A DNA stretch of 64,000 bases from positions 2,576,001 to 2,640,000 of the forward strand of contig NZ_CP130318.1 of the NCBI RefSeq assembly GCF_032268605.1, given 5' to 3'. Under the pieces are notes generated by a model. It ran no database searches, was not told the DNA's origin, and saw only the letters and a program-made list of their open reading frames with translations. Made by a program: the position numbers and the translations under genes. This stretch comes from Paenibacillus aurantius. Lineage in GTDB: Bacteria; Bacillota; Bacilli; Paenibacillales; NBRC-103111. Within the stretch, counting starts at the first letter, position 1, and each line of letters opens with the position of its first letter. Shown here piece after piece: positions 1-9,200 of the stretch.

Positions 1-1
1 T

Positions 2-283
2 CCCCCGGTCAAACCGAACCTGACAGGCTTTATAGGAACCCTTGGATCCGATCCCGGCCGGCGTCAGTACCAATTCAATGAAATGTGTGAGTTGGCGGAT
101 CTTATGAAGAAAGTGACCGAAAAAGAAAACCATCACCTTCCGGTGGAGAGGATTCTGGAAGACCGGATCAACGAGCTTCTGGATCTGCTTCTGCTCGCCC
201 AGTCTTTGTCCGATCAAGCATGGGCCGAAGATATCCGCGGAAGACTTTCGCAAATTTCGAGCCATCATCCGGCCAAAGGATGA
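2..283 (+). CDS. 3' end of an unrecognised gene
   Basis: The reading frame is open from the left edge of the window to a TGA at 281-283, so this is the C-terminal part (about 93 residues) of a gene that begins outside. A methionine at 83 is internal and has no ribosome site. The visible part has a Gly/Pro-rich start and then a charged, leucine-rich, probably helical tail (ILEDRINELLDLLLLAQ). The tail loosely recalls the short IDEAL helix of Bacilli, but I cannot assign a family. A terminator follows directly. Confidence 0.5.
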   Translation, partial: PPVKPNLTGFIGTLGSDPGRRQYQFNEMCELADLMKKVTEKENHHLPVERILEDRINELLDLLLLAQSLSDQAWAEDIRGRLSQISSHHPAKG

Positions 284-306
284 ACAGAATCGCTCTTTTT
301 CTACCC

Positions 307-345
307 AAGCCGCCTTCAAAAGTGGCTTTTTTTCTTTTTTTTTGT
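307..345 (+). terminator. Rho-independent terminator
   Basis: A 7-bp stem (AAGCCGC/GTGGCTT, one G-T pair) with an 8-base loop is followed by a long T tract. It ends the transcript of the gene entering from the left edge and isolates ccpA. Confidence 0.75.
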
Positions 346-441
346 TAGTATTAGTCCAAACCTACCCAACCCCCGTCAAGCGGAAATATCCGGCATAATG
401 GGCCAGGGTACTGATGTAAGCTTACCGGACAGGGCTTGTCA

Positions 442-470
442 TTGCGTAAAGCTGTCTTTTGTCGTATCAT
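442..470 (+). promoter_or_regulatory. Candidate sigma-A promoter of ccpA
   Basis: TTGCGT (442-447), 17-bp spacer, TATCAT (465-470), about 55 bases ahead of the GTG start. The -35 is only a fair match. A perfect 10-bp palindrome GTAAGCTTAC lies just upstream at 416-425. Confidence 0.45.
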
Positions 471-526
471 GTTTCTAATGCAGAGAAGAACGACAATCAA
501 ATTAAGACAAATTGGAGAGAGTTAAC

Positions 527-1534
527 GTGACCGTAACCATTTATGATGTAGCTCGCGAAGCCGGGGTGTCGATGGCCACCGTCTCCCGTGTAGTCAACAA
601 CAATCCGAACGTGAAACCGCAAACCCGCAAGAAGGTGTTCGAAGCGATCGAACGGCTTGGGTACCGCCCGAATGCGGTAGCCCGCGGCTTGGCAAGCAAG
701 AAGACGACCACCGTTGGAGTGGTCATTCCGGATATTTCGAACAACAACTATGCCGAGGTGGCGCGGGGGATTGAAGATATCGCGACCATGTACCACTACA
801 ATATTATTCTGTGTAATGCCGACAAGAAGAAAGAGAAGGAGATCCGCGTCATCAACACCCTGCTGGAGAAGCAGGTGGACGGGCTGTTGTTCATGGGCGG
901 AACGGTGACGGAGGAGCATATGGAAGCCTTCCGCACGTCCTCGGTGCCGGTGGTGCTTTGTGCCACATCCGATGAGAACAACGCCATGCCGGGAGTGGAT
1001 ATCGACCACGAGAAGGCGGCTTTTGACGCGGTCAGTGTCCTTATTGCGAACGGCCACCAGAAGATCGGCATGATCAGCGGGACGCTGGAGGATCCGGCTA
1101 ACGGCTTTGCCCGTTACAACGGCTACAAGAAGGCGCTGGAGAAGGCCGGCATTCCTTTCCGCGAGGATTATGTAAGGGTCGGCAACTATCGTTATGAATC
1201 GGGAATGGAAGCGATGAACTACTTCCTTTCCCTGGAAGACCGCCCTACGGCCATCTTCGCCGCAACGGATGAAATGGCCATTGGAGCCATACATAAGATC
1301 CAGGACCAAGGATTGAGGGTGCCCGAGGATATCTCCGTGATGGGTGTGGACAACAGCCGCATGGCCTCGATGGTTCGCCCTAAGCTGTCAACCGCGGCTC
1401 AGCCCATGTATGACATCGGGGCGGTTTCGATGCGGCTTCTGACTAAGCTCATGAATAAGGAAAATGTCGAGCAGGTCAAATATGTTCTCTCTCACGAGAT
1501 CATAAACCGTCAATCGGTGGCTCACCAAGCGTGA
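527..1534 (+). CDS. ccpA: Catabolite control protein A
   Basis: LacI-family master regulator of carbon catabolite control; with HPr or Crh phosphorylated on Ser46 it binds cre sites. The N-terminus ([20 protein letters not shown], then a hinge [12 protein letters not shown] near residues 48-60) is almost identical to Bacillus CcpA, and the periplasmic-binding-like core follows to residue 335, the usual length. I chose GTG 527 because GGAGAG at 514-519 is well spaced; a TTG at 512 would lie on top of that site. The stop codon sits inside the terminator hairpin. Likely CcpA targets in this same window are acsA and the HPr-like gene at 15121. Confidence 0.95.
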   Translation: MTVTIYDVAREAGVSMATVSRVVNNNPNVKPQTRKKVFEAIERLGYRPNAVARGLASKKTTTVGVVIPDISNNNYAEVARGIEDIATMYHYNIILCNADKKKEKEIRVINTLLEKQVDGLLFMGGTVTEEHMEAFRTSSVPVVLCATSDENNAMPGVDIDHEKAAFDAVSVLIANGHQKIGMISGTLEDPANGFARYNGYKKALEKAGIPFREDYVRVGNYRYESGMEAMNYFLSLEDRPTAIFAATDEMAIGAIHKIQDQGLRVPEDISVMGVDNSRMASMVRPKLSTAAQPMYDIGAVSMRLLTKLMNKENVEQVKYVLSHEIINRQSVAHQA

Positions 1535-1544
1535 GCCTTTTTTT
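1519..1544 (+). terminator. ccpA terminator overlapping its stop codon
   Basis: Perfect 7-bp stem GGCTCAC/GTGAGCC with loop CAAGC and seven T. The ccpA TGA (1532-1534) is part of the 3' arm. Confidence 0.85.
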
Positions 1545-1586
1545 ACGTTTAGGCCCTTTGGCCGGCAGGAGAGGAGACTAACCGCG

Positions 1587-2288
1587 ATGACTTATACAAA
1601 AGTAGGTCTGATTGGAGCCATGGTTGAGGAGATTGAGTTGTTCCATGAGCATATGAAGGAAGTGACCGAGCACGAGAAAGCCGGGATCACCTATTGGGAA
1701 GGCACGTTTCAAGGCAAGCCGGTGGTGCTGTGCCGGTCGGGAGTAGGCAAGGTCAATGCCGCCGTCTGCACGCAAATTTTGATTGACCGTTTCGGGGTGG
1801 AGGCGGTTGTTTTTACCGGGGTAGCAGGGGCTTTGGATCCGTCGCTTGAGATCGGAGATATTGTGATTTCCACCGAATGCTTGCAGCATGACATGGATGT
1901 GCGGGCCTTGGGCTTTGAGAGAGGGGTTATTCCGTTCGCAGAGGCTTCGGTCTTCCCGGCCGACCCTGGACTTTCCGACAAGGCCTATGAGGTGAGCGAG
2001 TCCCTCTTCGAAGGAAGAACCAAGCGCGGACGTGTGCTTTCCGGCGACCAGTTTATCGCAAGCCGTGAGACGGTAGCCGAGCTTCATCGGGAGCTTAACG
2101 GAGCCTGCACGGAGATGGAAGGGGCATCCGTCGCCCAAGTGTGCCACATGAATGGAGTTCCTTTCGTGATTCTCCGTTCCATGTCGGACAAAGCGGACGG
2201 CTCCGCGCACATCAACTTCCCCGAATTTACCAAGCAGGCTTCCCTTCATTCCTACCGCATTGTGGAAGGGCTTGTGGGGAAGATATAA
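1587..2288 (+). CDS. mtnN: 5'-methylthioadenosine/S-adenosylhomocysteine nucleosidase
   Basis: Cytosolic enzyme that removes adenine from methylthioadenosine and S-adenosylhomocysteine, feeding methionine salvage and the activated-methyl cycle. The 233 residues match the family length and show its signature parts: GAMVEE near the start (catalytic/base-contact Glu), TGVAGAL around residue 78, the EMEGAS motif with the substrate-ribose Glu, and the SDKAD motif with the catalytic Asp. GGAGAGGAG lies 12 bases before the ATG. It is a single-gene unit between the ccpA and mtnN terminators. Confidence 0.93.
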   Translation: MTYTKVGLIGAMVEEIELFHEHMKEVTEHEKAGITYWEGTFQGKPVVLCRSGVGKVNAAVCTQILIDRFGVEAVVFTGVAGALDPSLEIGDIVISTECLQHDMDVRALGFERGVIPFAEASVFPADPGLSDKAYEVSESLFEGRTKRGRVLSGDQFIASRETVAELHRELNGACTEMEGASVAQVCHMNGVPFVILRSMSDKADGSAHINFPEFTKQASLHSYRIVEGLVGKI

Positions 2289-2320
2289 GCAGAAGTCGAA
2301 GAAAAACAAGCCGTAAAAAT

Positions 2321-2363
2321 AAGCCGTCTGGCAGAGAGTCGATCTCTTGCCCGGCGGCTTTTT
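2321..2363. terminator. Terminator between convergent mtnN and acuC
   Basis: Imperfect stem (AAGCCG...CGGCTT with an inner GAGAG/CTCT stem) followed by TTTTT on the + strand; on the minus strand the arm is followed by TTATTTTTA, so it can serve both genes. Confidence 0.65.
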
Positions 2364-2393
2364 GTGATGAACCCAGAGGGTAATGGGAAGGTC

Positions 2394-3575
2394 TTATTTG
2401 TTCAGGTAGAGCATCGCAAGCTCTTTGGTCACTTTATTCTTCGCTGTGATATCGATCCGCCGGGGCATCGGCGTCCAGCAATCCACCGGGTCCAGCCAGG
2501 TGGGAGGAAGCTCGACAGGACTTTCCGGCTGCCAGCGGTCCAGCCACTCCAGGGGCAGGGGAAGCTTCGGGTTCTCCTCCAGCTGCTTCAGCAGAGGGTG
2601 ATCGGTCATCGTAAGCCAGACGAGGCTCCACGCCCGGGGGACTACTCTCCACAGGTCATAGCCTCCGCCGCCGAGAGCAATCCATCGGCCGCCGCACCAG
2701 GTGTGGGCCAGCTTATGAATGAGGGCGGGCATTTCCTTGTAAATTCTCATGCTGCAGTGCACATGGGCAAGCGGATCGTACGCATGGGCGTCGCAGCCAT
2801 GCTGCGAAACGATGACATCGGGCCGGAAGGTGGCCGCCGTCCGTTCCAGCACCTCCTCGAAGCATTCCATCCAGGAATCATCCTCGGTATACGGCTCGAC
2901 CGGAAGGTTGACGCTGAAGCCGAAGCCTTCTCCCTCACCGCGTTCCGGAACGCCTCCCGTTCCCGGGAACAAGTATTTTCCCGTCTCGTGAATGGAGAAG
3001 GTGCAGACATCCGGGTCCGAATAGAAGGACCACTGGACCCCGTCTCCGTGATGGACGTCGGTGTCGATATAGAGCACCCTGGCCTGGTATTCCTTCTTCA
3101 GGTGAGCGATGGCAATGGAGGCATCGTTGTACACACAGAAGCCGGCGCCCTGATTCCGCAGCGCGTGATGAAGGCCTCCGCCCAGGTGTAGGGCATGCTT
3201 GGTTTCGCCTTTCATAACCAGTTCGGCAGCCAGCAGCGAGCCTCCCACGACATGGGAGGTAATCTCGTGCATGCGCGGAAAGAAGGGGGTATCCTCCGTC
3301 CGCAGGCCGTACCGCTCGGCCGCACTTAGCCACGGCTCCCGGGGAGAAGGGCAGCTAAGCTCGCGAACGGCTTGGATGTATTCTTCCGAATGGACCAGCA
3401 GGAGCTTCTCGGCTTCTGCGGTTATAGGCTTACGCAGGGCTTCTTCCGGCAGGGCGCCCATGCGGTTCAGAAGATCGACCGTCAGGTCGAGTCTTTTTTG
3501 ATTAAAGGGATGTTCGTCGTTAAATCGGTAATCGCTTTCCTCGGGATCGTATATGAAAACGGATGCATCTTTCAC
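2394..3575 (-). CDS. acuC: Acetoin utilisation protein AcuC, class I histone-deacetylase family
   Basis: NAD-independent protein lysine deacetylase of the arginase/HDAC fold; in Bacillus it removes the acetyl group that AcuA places on acetyl-CoA synthetase. Zinc and catalytic motifs are all visible: GGGLHHA, the DVHHGDGVQ block (Asp/His ligands), HGCDAH (third metal Asp) and GGGGYD (catalytic Tyr region). Length 393 fits AcuC (about 390). GTG start behind TAGGAGG. It follows acuA on the minus strand with an 80-base gap; acuB (CBS-ACT), which lies between them in Bacillus, is missing here. Confidence 0.93.
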   Translation of the reverse strand: MKDASVFIYDPEESDYRFNDEHPFNQKRLDLTVDLLNRMGALPEEALRKPITAEAEKLLLVHSEEYIQAVRELSCPSPREPWLSAAERYGLRTEDTPFFPRMHEITSHVVGGSLLAAELVMKGETKHALHLGGGLHHALRNQGAGFCVYNDASIAIAHLKKEYQARVLYIDTDVHHGDGVQWSFYSDPDVCTFSIHETGKYLFPGTGGVPERGEGEGFGFSVNLPVEPYTEDDSWMECFEEVLERTAATFRPDVIVSQHGCDAHAYDPLAHVHCSMRIYKEMPALIHKLAHTWCGGRWIALGGGGYDLWRVVPRAWSLVWLTMTDHPLLKQLEENPKLPLPLEWLDRWQPESPVELPPTWLDPVDCWTPMPRRIDITAKNKVTKELAMLYLNK

Positions 3576-3630
3576 CGGAAATTCCTCCTAAAGGATAACA
3601 ACGCTCCTGTCTACCATAACACAAAAACCG

Positions 3631-3650
3631 CAAAAGGGGGCAGGCCCCCT
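3631..3650 (-). terminator. Possible weak terminator or attenuator between acuA and acuC
   Basis: On the minus strand a 6-bp G:C stem (AGGGGG/CCCCCT, 4-base loop) is followed by TTTTG. The short U tract suggests only partial termination. Confidence 0.4.
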
Positions 3651-3655
3651 GACGT

Positions 3656-4288
3656 TTAATACATAAACCGCTGCTGAAAACGCACCTTGTCGAACTGTTC
3701 TACGGAAGAAATCGGAACCTCCTTGCCGATTCGCACCATAAGACAATTGGCGGGATGCGAGCAGATTTCGGGATCGTCGGTGGCGAACCAGACCATGTCC
3801 ACATTCTTCATGAGATCCTCCATCATTTTTCGGTAGTCCCATATGGACAAGCCGCTGGATTGAAGATCCCAGTGCCAGTAATATTCGGTTGTAAAAACAA
3901 TGACATTCTCCAACTGTTCGTCCCGGAAGGCGAGCTTGATCAGCTCTTTGGCTATCCCAAGTCCTCTGTATTCGTTGGCCACCTCTACGGCGCCCAATTC
4001 AATAAGATCCACCATGTTCCCCTGTGACCAGCGCTCCATCTCATCCGGATAATGGAAGGTAACGTAGCCGACAATGGTTTCCCCGTCCCGGGCAAGGATG
4101 ATCCGGCCTTCCGGAAGACCGGCGATTTCAACCAACGCCTCCTGCTGATCCTTTGGACGGCGGAAGGCATCCAGGTCCCGGTGCATAACGAGGCGGGAGA
4201 CCTTCTCCGCCGGCACCGGCCCTTCGAGAACGACCTCTTTATTTTTACCATGCAGGGTCATCGTTTGATACCGTTTAACATGCTCCAT
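3656..4288 (-). CDS. acuA: Acetoin utilisation protein AcuA, protein N-acetyltransferase
   Basis: GNAT-fold acetyltransferase that, in Bacillus, inactivates AcsA by acetylating its catalytic lysine. The 210 residues equal the family length; the acetyl-CoA loop is seen in VEVANEYRGLGIAKELI (R-x-x-G-I/L-A), after the strand VDLIELGAVEV. It is divergent from acsA, exactly as in Bacillus, so enzyme and modifier share a control region of about 160 bases. The ribosome site AAGGGG is about 10 bases from the ATG. Confidence 0.92.
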   Translation of the reverse strand: MEHVKRYQTMTLHGKNKEVVLEGPVPAEKVSRLVMHRDLDAFRRPKDQQEALVEIAGLPEGRIILARDGETIVGYVTFHYPDEMERWSQGNMVDLIELGAVEVANEYRGLGIAKELIKLAFRDEQLENVIVFTTEYYWHWDLQSSGLSIWDYRKMMEDLMKNVDMVWFATDDPEICSHPANCLMVRIGKEVPISSVEQFDKVRFQQRFMY

Positions 4289-4321
4289 AGGTGATTGGCC
4301 CCTTTATTTGGCTTATACCTA

Positions 4322-4350
4322 CTTATAACAAACTTTTGCGACGATTAAAA
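4322..4350 (-). promoter_or_regulatory. Candidate acuA promoter
   Basis: Minus strand: TTTTAA (-35, 4345-4350), 17-bp spacer, TATAAG (-10, 4322-4327). The -35 is weak. Confidence 0.4.
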
Positions 4351-4357
4351 GAAATAG

Positions 4358-4370
4358 GCTTACCGTAAGC
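4358..4370. promoter_or_regulatory. Inverted repeat in the acuA/acsA control region
   Basis: GCTTAC-C-GTAAGC, a perfect 6-bp inverted repeat just upstream of the acuA -35 and inside the acsA core promoter. Its right half continues as GTAAGCGCTAT, resembling a cre half site. Confidence 0.4.
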
Positions 4371-4374
4371 GCTA

Positions 4375-4383
4375 TGCTATAAT
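4375..4383 (+). promoter_or_regulatory. Extended -10 promoter of acsA
   Basis: TGCTATAAT: a perfect -10 hexamer (4378-4383) with the TGn extension, which explains the poor -35 region (TAGGCT, 17 bp upstream). Transcription would begin near 4390. Confidence 0.65.
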
Positions 4384-4410
4384 AGAAGTGCGAAAAACGT
4401 CACAATTCTG

Positions 4411-4425
4411 ATGTAAGCGTTTAAT
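4411..4425 (+). promoter_or_regulatory. cre-like CcpA operator for acsA
   Basis: ATGTAAGCGTTTAAT matches the cre consensus WTGNAANCGNWNNCW at all fixed positions but one. It lies about 20-35 bases downstream of the predicted start site, a road-block position; Bacillus acsA also has a cre downstream of its start. Confidence 0.65.
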
Positions 4426-4449
4426 ATCGAAAGAAAGCAGGGATAGAGG

Positions 4450-6174
4450 ATGGAGCAAACGAATTCGGAAATCGTACCGGTAACCGCGGACCGGAGCAAC
4501 CTGGGAAACTATAACGAGGCCAGGCAGAATTTCAGCTGGGAAGAGGTTGAAAAAGACTTTTCCTGGTCGACAACGGGGAAAGTAAATGCGGCTTACGAGG
4601 CCATTGACCGTCACGCGGAATCGGGACGGAAAGATAAAGTAGCGCTGTATTATTCGGACAATACGCGTGACGAGCAGTATACATATGAGCAAATGAAGCG
4701 CCAGTCGAACAAATTTGGAAACGTTCTCCGCAAAATGGGCATCCAAAAGGGAGACCGCGTCTTTATCTTCATGCCGAGAACGCCTGAGCTGTACTTCTCG
4801 CTTCTCGGAGCCATCAAGATCGGAGCGGTGGTGGGTCCGCTTTTTGAAGCTTTCATGGAGACGGCGGTCAAGGACCGGCTGGAGGACAGCGGAGCGGCAG
4901 CCATCATCACTACGCCCTCCCAGCTCTCCCGCGTGCCGGTTGCGGATCTTCCGGAGCTGAAGCATGTGATCCTCGTGGGGGATTCGCCTGAGCTTGCGGA
5001 AGGCCAGTACGACTTCCACAAAGAAATGGAGCAGGCTTCGGATGAGCTGGACATCGAATGGGTGGACCGCGAGGACGGTCTTCTGATTCATTATACCTCC
5101 GGGTCGACCGGCAAGCCGAAGGGCGTGTTCCATGTCCATAACGCTATGGTCCAGCATTATTACACCGGCAAGATCGTTCTGGATCTCCGGGAAGACGATG
5201 TGTACTGGTGTACGGCTGACCCTGGCTGGGTAACGGGAACATCCTATGGAATCTTCGCTCCTTGGCTGAACGGAGCCACCAACGTGATCCGCGGCGGCCG
5301 CTTCAGCCCGCAGGATTGGTACCAGACAATTGCACGTTACAACATCTCGGTTTGGTACAGCGCTCCGACGGCTTTCCGTATGCTGATGGGAGCCGGAGAC
5401 GATGTGGTTGAACAGTTTGACCTTTCCTCACTCCGTCATGTCCTTAGCGTAGGCGAGCCACTTAACCCGGAAGTCGTACGCTGGGGGCTTAAGGTATACA
5501 ACCAGCGTATTCACGATACGTGGTGGATGACGGAAACGGGCGGCCAGCTCATCTGCAACTACCCTTCGATGGAGATCAAGCCGGGCTCCATGGGGAAGCC
5601 GATTCCGGGCGTTGAGGCGGCCATCGTGGACGATGCGGGCAACGTGCTTCCGCCGTTCCGGATGGGCAATCTGGCCATCAAGACCCCTTGGCCGTCGATG
5701 ATGCGCAAAATCTGGAACAATCCGGCCAAGTACGAGGAGTATTTCCGCTTGCAGGGCTGGTACATCTCCGGCGACTCCGCCTATCAGGATGAGGACGGGT
5801 ATTTCTGGTTCCAGGGACGAATTGACGACGTGATCAACACGTCCGGTGAGCGCGTCGGCCCGTTCGAGGTCGAAAGCAAGCTGGTCGAGCATCCTGCCGT
5901 CGCCGAAGCCGGTGTCATCGGCAAGCCGGATCCTCTCCGCGGAGAGGTCATCAAGGCGTTCATCTCCCTGCGGGAAGGATTCGAGCCGTCCGATGAACTG
6001 AAAGCCGATATTGCCAAGTTCGTCAAAGTAGGCCTTTCCGCTCATGCCGCACCAAGAGAGATTGAGTTCAAGGATAAGCTTCCCAAAACGCGCAGCGGTA
6101 AGATCATGCGCCGGGTTCTGAAGGCTTGGGAGCTGAACCTTCCGACCGGAGACCTCTCGACCATCGAGGACTAA
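4450..6174 (+). CDS. acsA: Acetyl-CoA synthetase (AMP-forming)
   Basis: Activates acetate to acetyl-CoA through acetyl-AMP, the route for growth on acetate and for recovering overflow acetate. ANL-family motifs: the phosphate loop YTSGSTGKPKG (about residue 215), WWMTETGG, the YISGDSAYQDEDGYFWFQGR hinge region, and PKTRSGKIMRR with catalytic Lys551, the expected AcuA acetylation and AcuC deacetylation site. Length 574 matches the short Bacillus AcsA. Control is predicted to be by CcpA (cre-like site in the leader) and by reversible acetylation through the divergent acuA-acuC genes. Confidence 0.95.
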   Translation: MEQTNSEIVPVTADRSNLGNYNEARQNFSWEEVEKDFSWSTTGKVNAAYEAIDRHAESGRKDKVALYYSDNTRDEQYTYEQMKRQSNKFGNVLRKMGIQKGDRVFIFMPRTPELYFSLLGAIKIGAVVGPLFEAFMETAVKDRLEDSGAAAIITTPSQLSRVPVADLPELKHVILVGDSPELAEGQYDFHKEMEQASDELDIEWVDREDGLLIHYTSGSTGKPKGVFHVHNAMVQHYYTGKIVLDLREDDVYWCTADPGWVTGTSYGIFAPWLNGATNVIRGGRFSPQDWYQTIARYNISVWYSAPTAFRMLMGAGDDVVEQFDLSSLRHVLSVGEPLNPEVVRWGLKVYNQRIHDTWWMTETGGQLICNYPSMEIKPGSMGKPIPGVEAAIVDDAGNVLPPFRMGNLAIKTPWPSMMRKIWNNPAKYEEYFRLQGWYISGDSAYQDEDGYFWFQGRIDDVINTSGERVGPFEVESKLVEHPAVAEAGVIGKPDPLRGEVIKAFISLREGFEPSDELKADIAKFVKVGLSAHAAPREIEFKDKLPKTRSGKIMRRVLKAWELNLPTGDLSTIED

Positions 6175-6204
6175 TCCTACATCCTAAACAAGACCTCACC
6201 TTAA

Positions 6205-6250
6205 ACAAGACCCCGCCGTTCCGGAAATGTCCGGAACGGCGGGGTCTTGT
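6205..6250. terminator. Long bidirectional terminator hairpin, acsA / PBP
   Basis: Perfect 21-bp stem (6205-6225 with 6230-6250), AATG loop, between convergent genes. The U tracts are short on both sides (TTGTTATT and TTGTTTAA), so stem strength must do most of the work. The 11-mer TAAACAAGACC occurs twice, at 6185 and 6202. Confidence 0.75.
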
Positions 6251-6262
6251 TATTGCATGCCT

Positions 6263-9200
6263 TTATTTCTTAACTTCGATAGAGGGGGAGGGAGGGGACT
6301 CCCCGGAGCGGTTCTCCGCGGTGACCCGGTAGAAGCCTTCGGTGACATTCGACATATGCAGGTAGCCGTTAATCGGAGAGGTGCCCAGCTTGCGGTAAGA
6401 ACCGTTCTCCTTGTTGCTGTAATAGACGGTATACTGGGTCACCTGCTCGGAAGAAGGACTGGCGTTCCAGGAAAGCTGAACCGACATCCCTTCCGATTTG
6501 GCCCTCAGGCCGGAAGGCGAGCCGGGCTTGCCTTCTTTCCCATCGCTGGGTCCTTCCGGCTTGCTGCTGCCGCCTTGCGGGTTCCCTCCGATAGGCAGAA
6601 TGGCCGAGTTGGGGTCGAACAGGCTTCCGTCGCCGGTAATGGCCTGGCTTGGAGGAGACTCCTTGCCGGCCACGTCCACGGCCGTTACGTAGAAGGTGGA
6701 GAAGCCCCCCGCGAGCGGAACGTTGCGGAACATGGTCTCATTCCCGGCTTCAATGATTTGGCCGGGAACCCGCTGGAACGGTCCGCGGTTAACGGAGCGG
6801 TAAAGCCGGTACCCGACGACATCCTTGCTGCCCGAGGCCGAGAAGGAAAGGCGTCCGCTTTCTCCATTGGCGGTAAAGACCAGCCCTCCCGGAGCGCTTG
6901 GAGCAGCACCGTCATCGGTACGGGGATCGGTATCCACCGGAGCGTCATTGTCCGCATCGAGCGGGACATAGAAGCTGAGCGGCCTGCGGCGGTCCTTCGC
7001 CACTTTGTCCATCACGCTGGAAATTTTGCCGAGGATCGAGCTGATGGGCTCCTTGCGTTTGATCACGACCTTCTCATGAAGGAACTCCTCCGGCGTCTCC
7101 GGATGGGGGACATAGTTGACCCCATTGTAGGAGATGTATTTCATCGGAATCATCACGTCGTCCACTTCGGTAGGGATAAACTTCTTGTTGAACAGATCGG
7201 TCACCAGATGACCGGAGCTCGCCACGAGATCGCTTGGAAGCTTGCCGGACAGATTGGAGACGGTCATCTCGACAATATTGGCCGGACGCTTGAATTCCTT
7301 GGTGGCGAACAGCTCCGGCTTCTTGTTAATGGCTTCGTCCATAACCAAGGCCCAGATCGCTTTGGCCCGGTTCTTGCCGGCGTTGCTCAGCTTGTTGACC
7401 GGCTTCTCGTAGCCGGCCCAGACGCCGACGGTAATATCCGGCGAGTACCCCATGAACCAGGCGTCGGCGTCATCCTGGGTCGATCCCGTTTTGCCGACCA
7501 CGGGAATCTGACCGTAATGCTTGAAGTCCTTCTTAAGCGAGACGGCGGTCCCGTCGGTGATAACCGTACGCAGCATATCCGTCATCAGGTAGGCGGTTTC
7601 CTCGGAGAAGACCGAGGCCGGCTTGCGTTCATGCTCATAGACCGTTTTGCCTTGGGAATCGACGATTTTGCTGATCATGTACCCGTCGTTAAACGTTCCC
7701 TGGTTCGCGATCGTGGCGTACGCGTTCGTGAGCTCGGATACCGAAACGCCTTTGCTCAGACCGCCGATTACCCCGGTTTGGGCCGCTTCATCGGATTTTG
7801 TAATGGTGTTGATCCCCATTTTTTTGGCGTAGGTCCAGGCTTCCTTGATGCCTACGTCGTTTAAGAACAGCTTGATGGCCGGGATATTGTAGGACTGGTT
7901 CAAGGCCTTGCGGGCTGTAACCAAGCCATGGAAGTCATCATCCCAGTTCTCGGGAATATGATAGCCCTTGGAGCCGTCCTTGAGAAGGATCGGCACGTCG
8001 TCAATGACCCCGGCCGGCTGGATGGCGCCTTTCTCGAGAGCCGGCACATAAGCGGCGATGGGCTTCATGGTGGAACCGGGCTGCCGGAAGGTACGTGTGG
8101 CATGGTTGACCTGGTTCTCAAAGTTTCGTCCTTCGATCATCCCGAGGATGGCGCCGGTCTTGTTCTCCATGAGGACGGCACCGACCTGCTCGGCACCTTT
8201 GACCTTATCGTCGGGCGAGAAGTTCTTCTCGTTCTGGGCAATGGCCTGCATGGCGTCATAAATCGTTTTGTCGATGGTCGTATAGATCTGGTAGCCGCCG
8301 CGGCGCAGGGTAATGCGCATTTCCTTCAGAGCGGCGGAGTAGGCCTCCGGATCCTTCTCTTGATCGAGTTTAGGGTTGTTCACCTTAAGAAGAATTTCAG
8401 CCGTTTTCTCTTCGGCTTCGATCATCAAGTAAGGATAAGTATTGTAAGCCTTCTCCTGCTTCTCGGAGAACGTGGAGGCAATATCAAAGTTCAGCGCTTC
8501 CTGCAGCTGCTCCTCGGTAATATAATTTTCCTTTCTCATGCTGCGCAGAACCTGCTGCTCCCTTACAATCGCTTTCTTGATGTTGTCCTCGTCGCGGATG
8601 CCTTTGCTGTTGTACGTGGAGAAATTGCTCGGCTGCTGGGGAATTCCCGCCAAGTAGGCGCACTGGGCAAGGTTGAGCTGGTTCAAGTCCTCCACGTTGA
8701 ATATCCCTTTGGCCGCCGCTTTAATCCCGTACAGGTTGTAGCCCGTTGCTCCATTCCCGTAAGGAACCTTATTCAGATAAGCCGTTAATATTTCATCCTT
8801 CGACATATACCGTTCGAGACGAAAGGAAAGCAGAAGCTCCTTGAACTTCCGGCTCATCTCTTTGTCAAGGCTGAGAAAGACACGGCGGGCGAGCTGCTGG
8901 GTCAGCGTGCTTCCTCCCGTTTGAATCGGTTCGTTCAGCAGCTTCTCCTTGGCGGCCCTTAGGAAGCCGCTTACGGAAACGCCGTGATGCTCATAGAAAT
9001 TGGCATCCTCAATGGCGATGACGGCATGGCGCAGCGTCTCGGGAATTTCGCTGTGGGTGGCAAGCCTCCGGTCTTCGTCCGTCCGAAGCTGGCCCAATTT
9101 CGTTCCATCGTTGAAGTACACGAATCCGGTCTGGGCATCGTCCTGCATTTCCTTCATTATGTACTCCCGGCTTCGGACCGGATCGTCTTTCACGAGGGCG

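Noticed and set aside
6227-7864. 545-codon open frame on the + strand
   Set aside because: It is antisense to the class A PBP gene, has no ribosome site, and its product has no coherent domains; long shadow frames are common in this GC-rich DNA.
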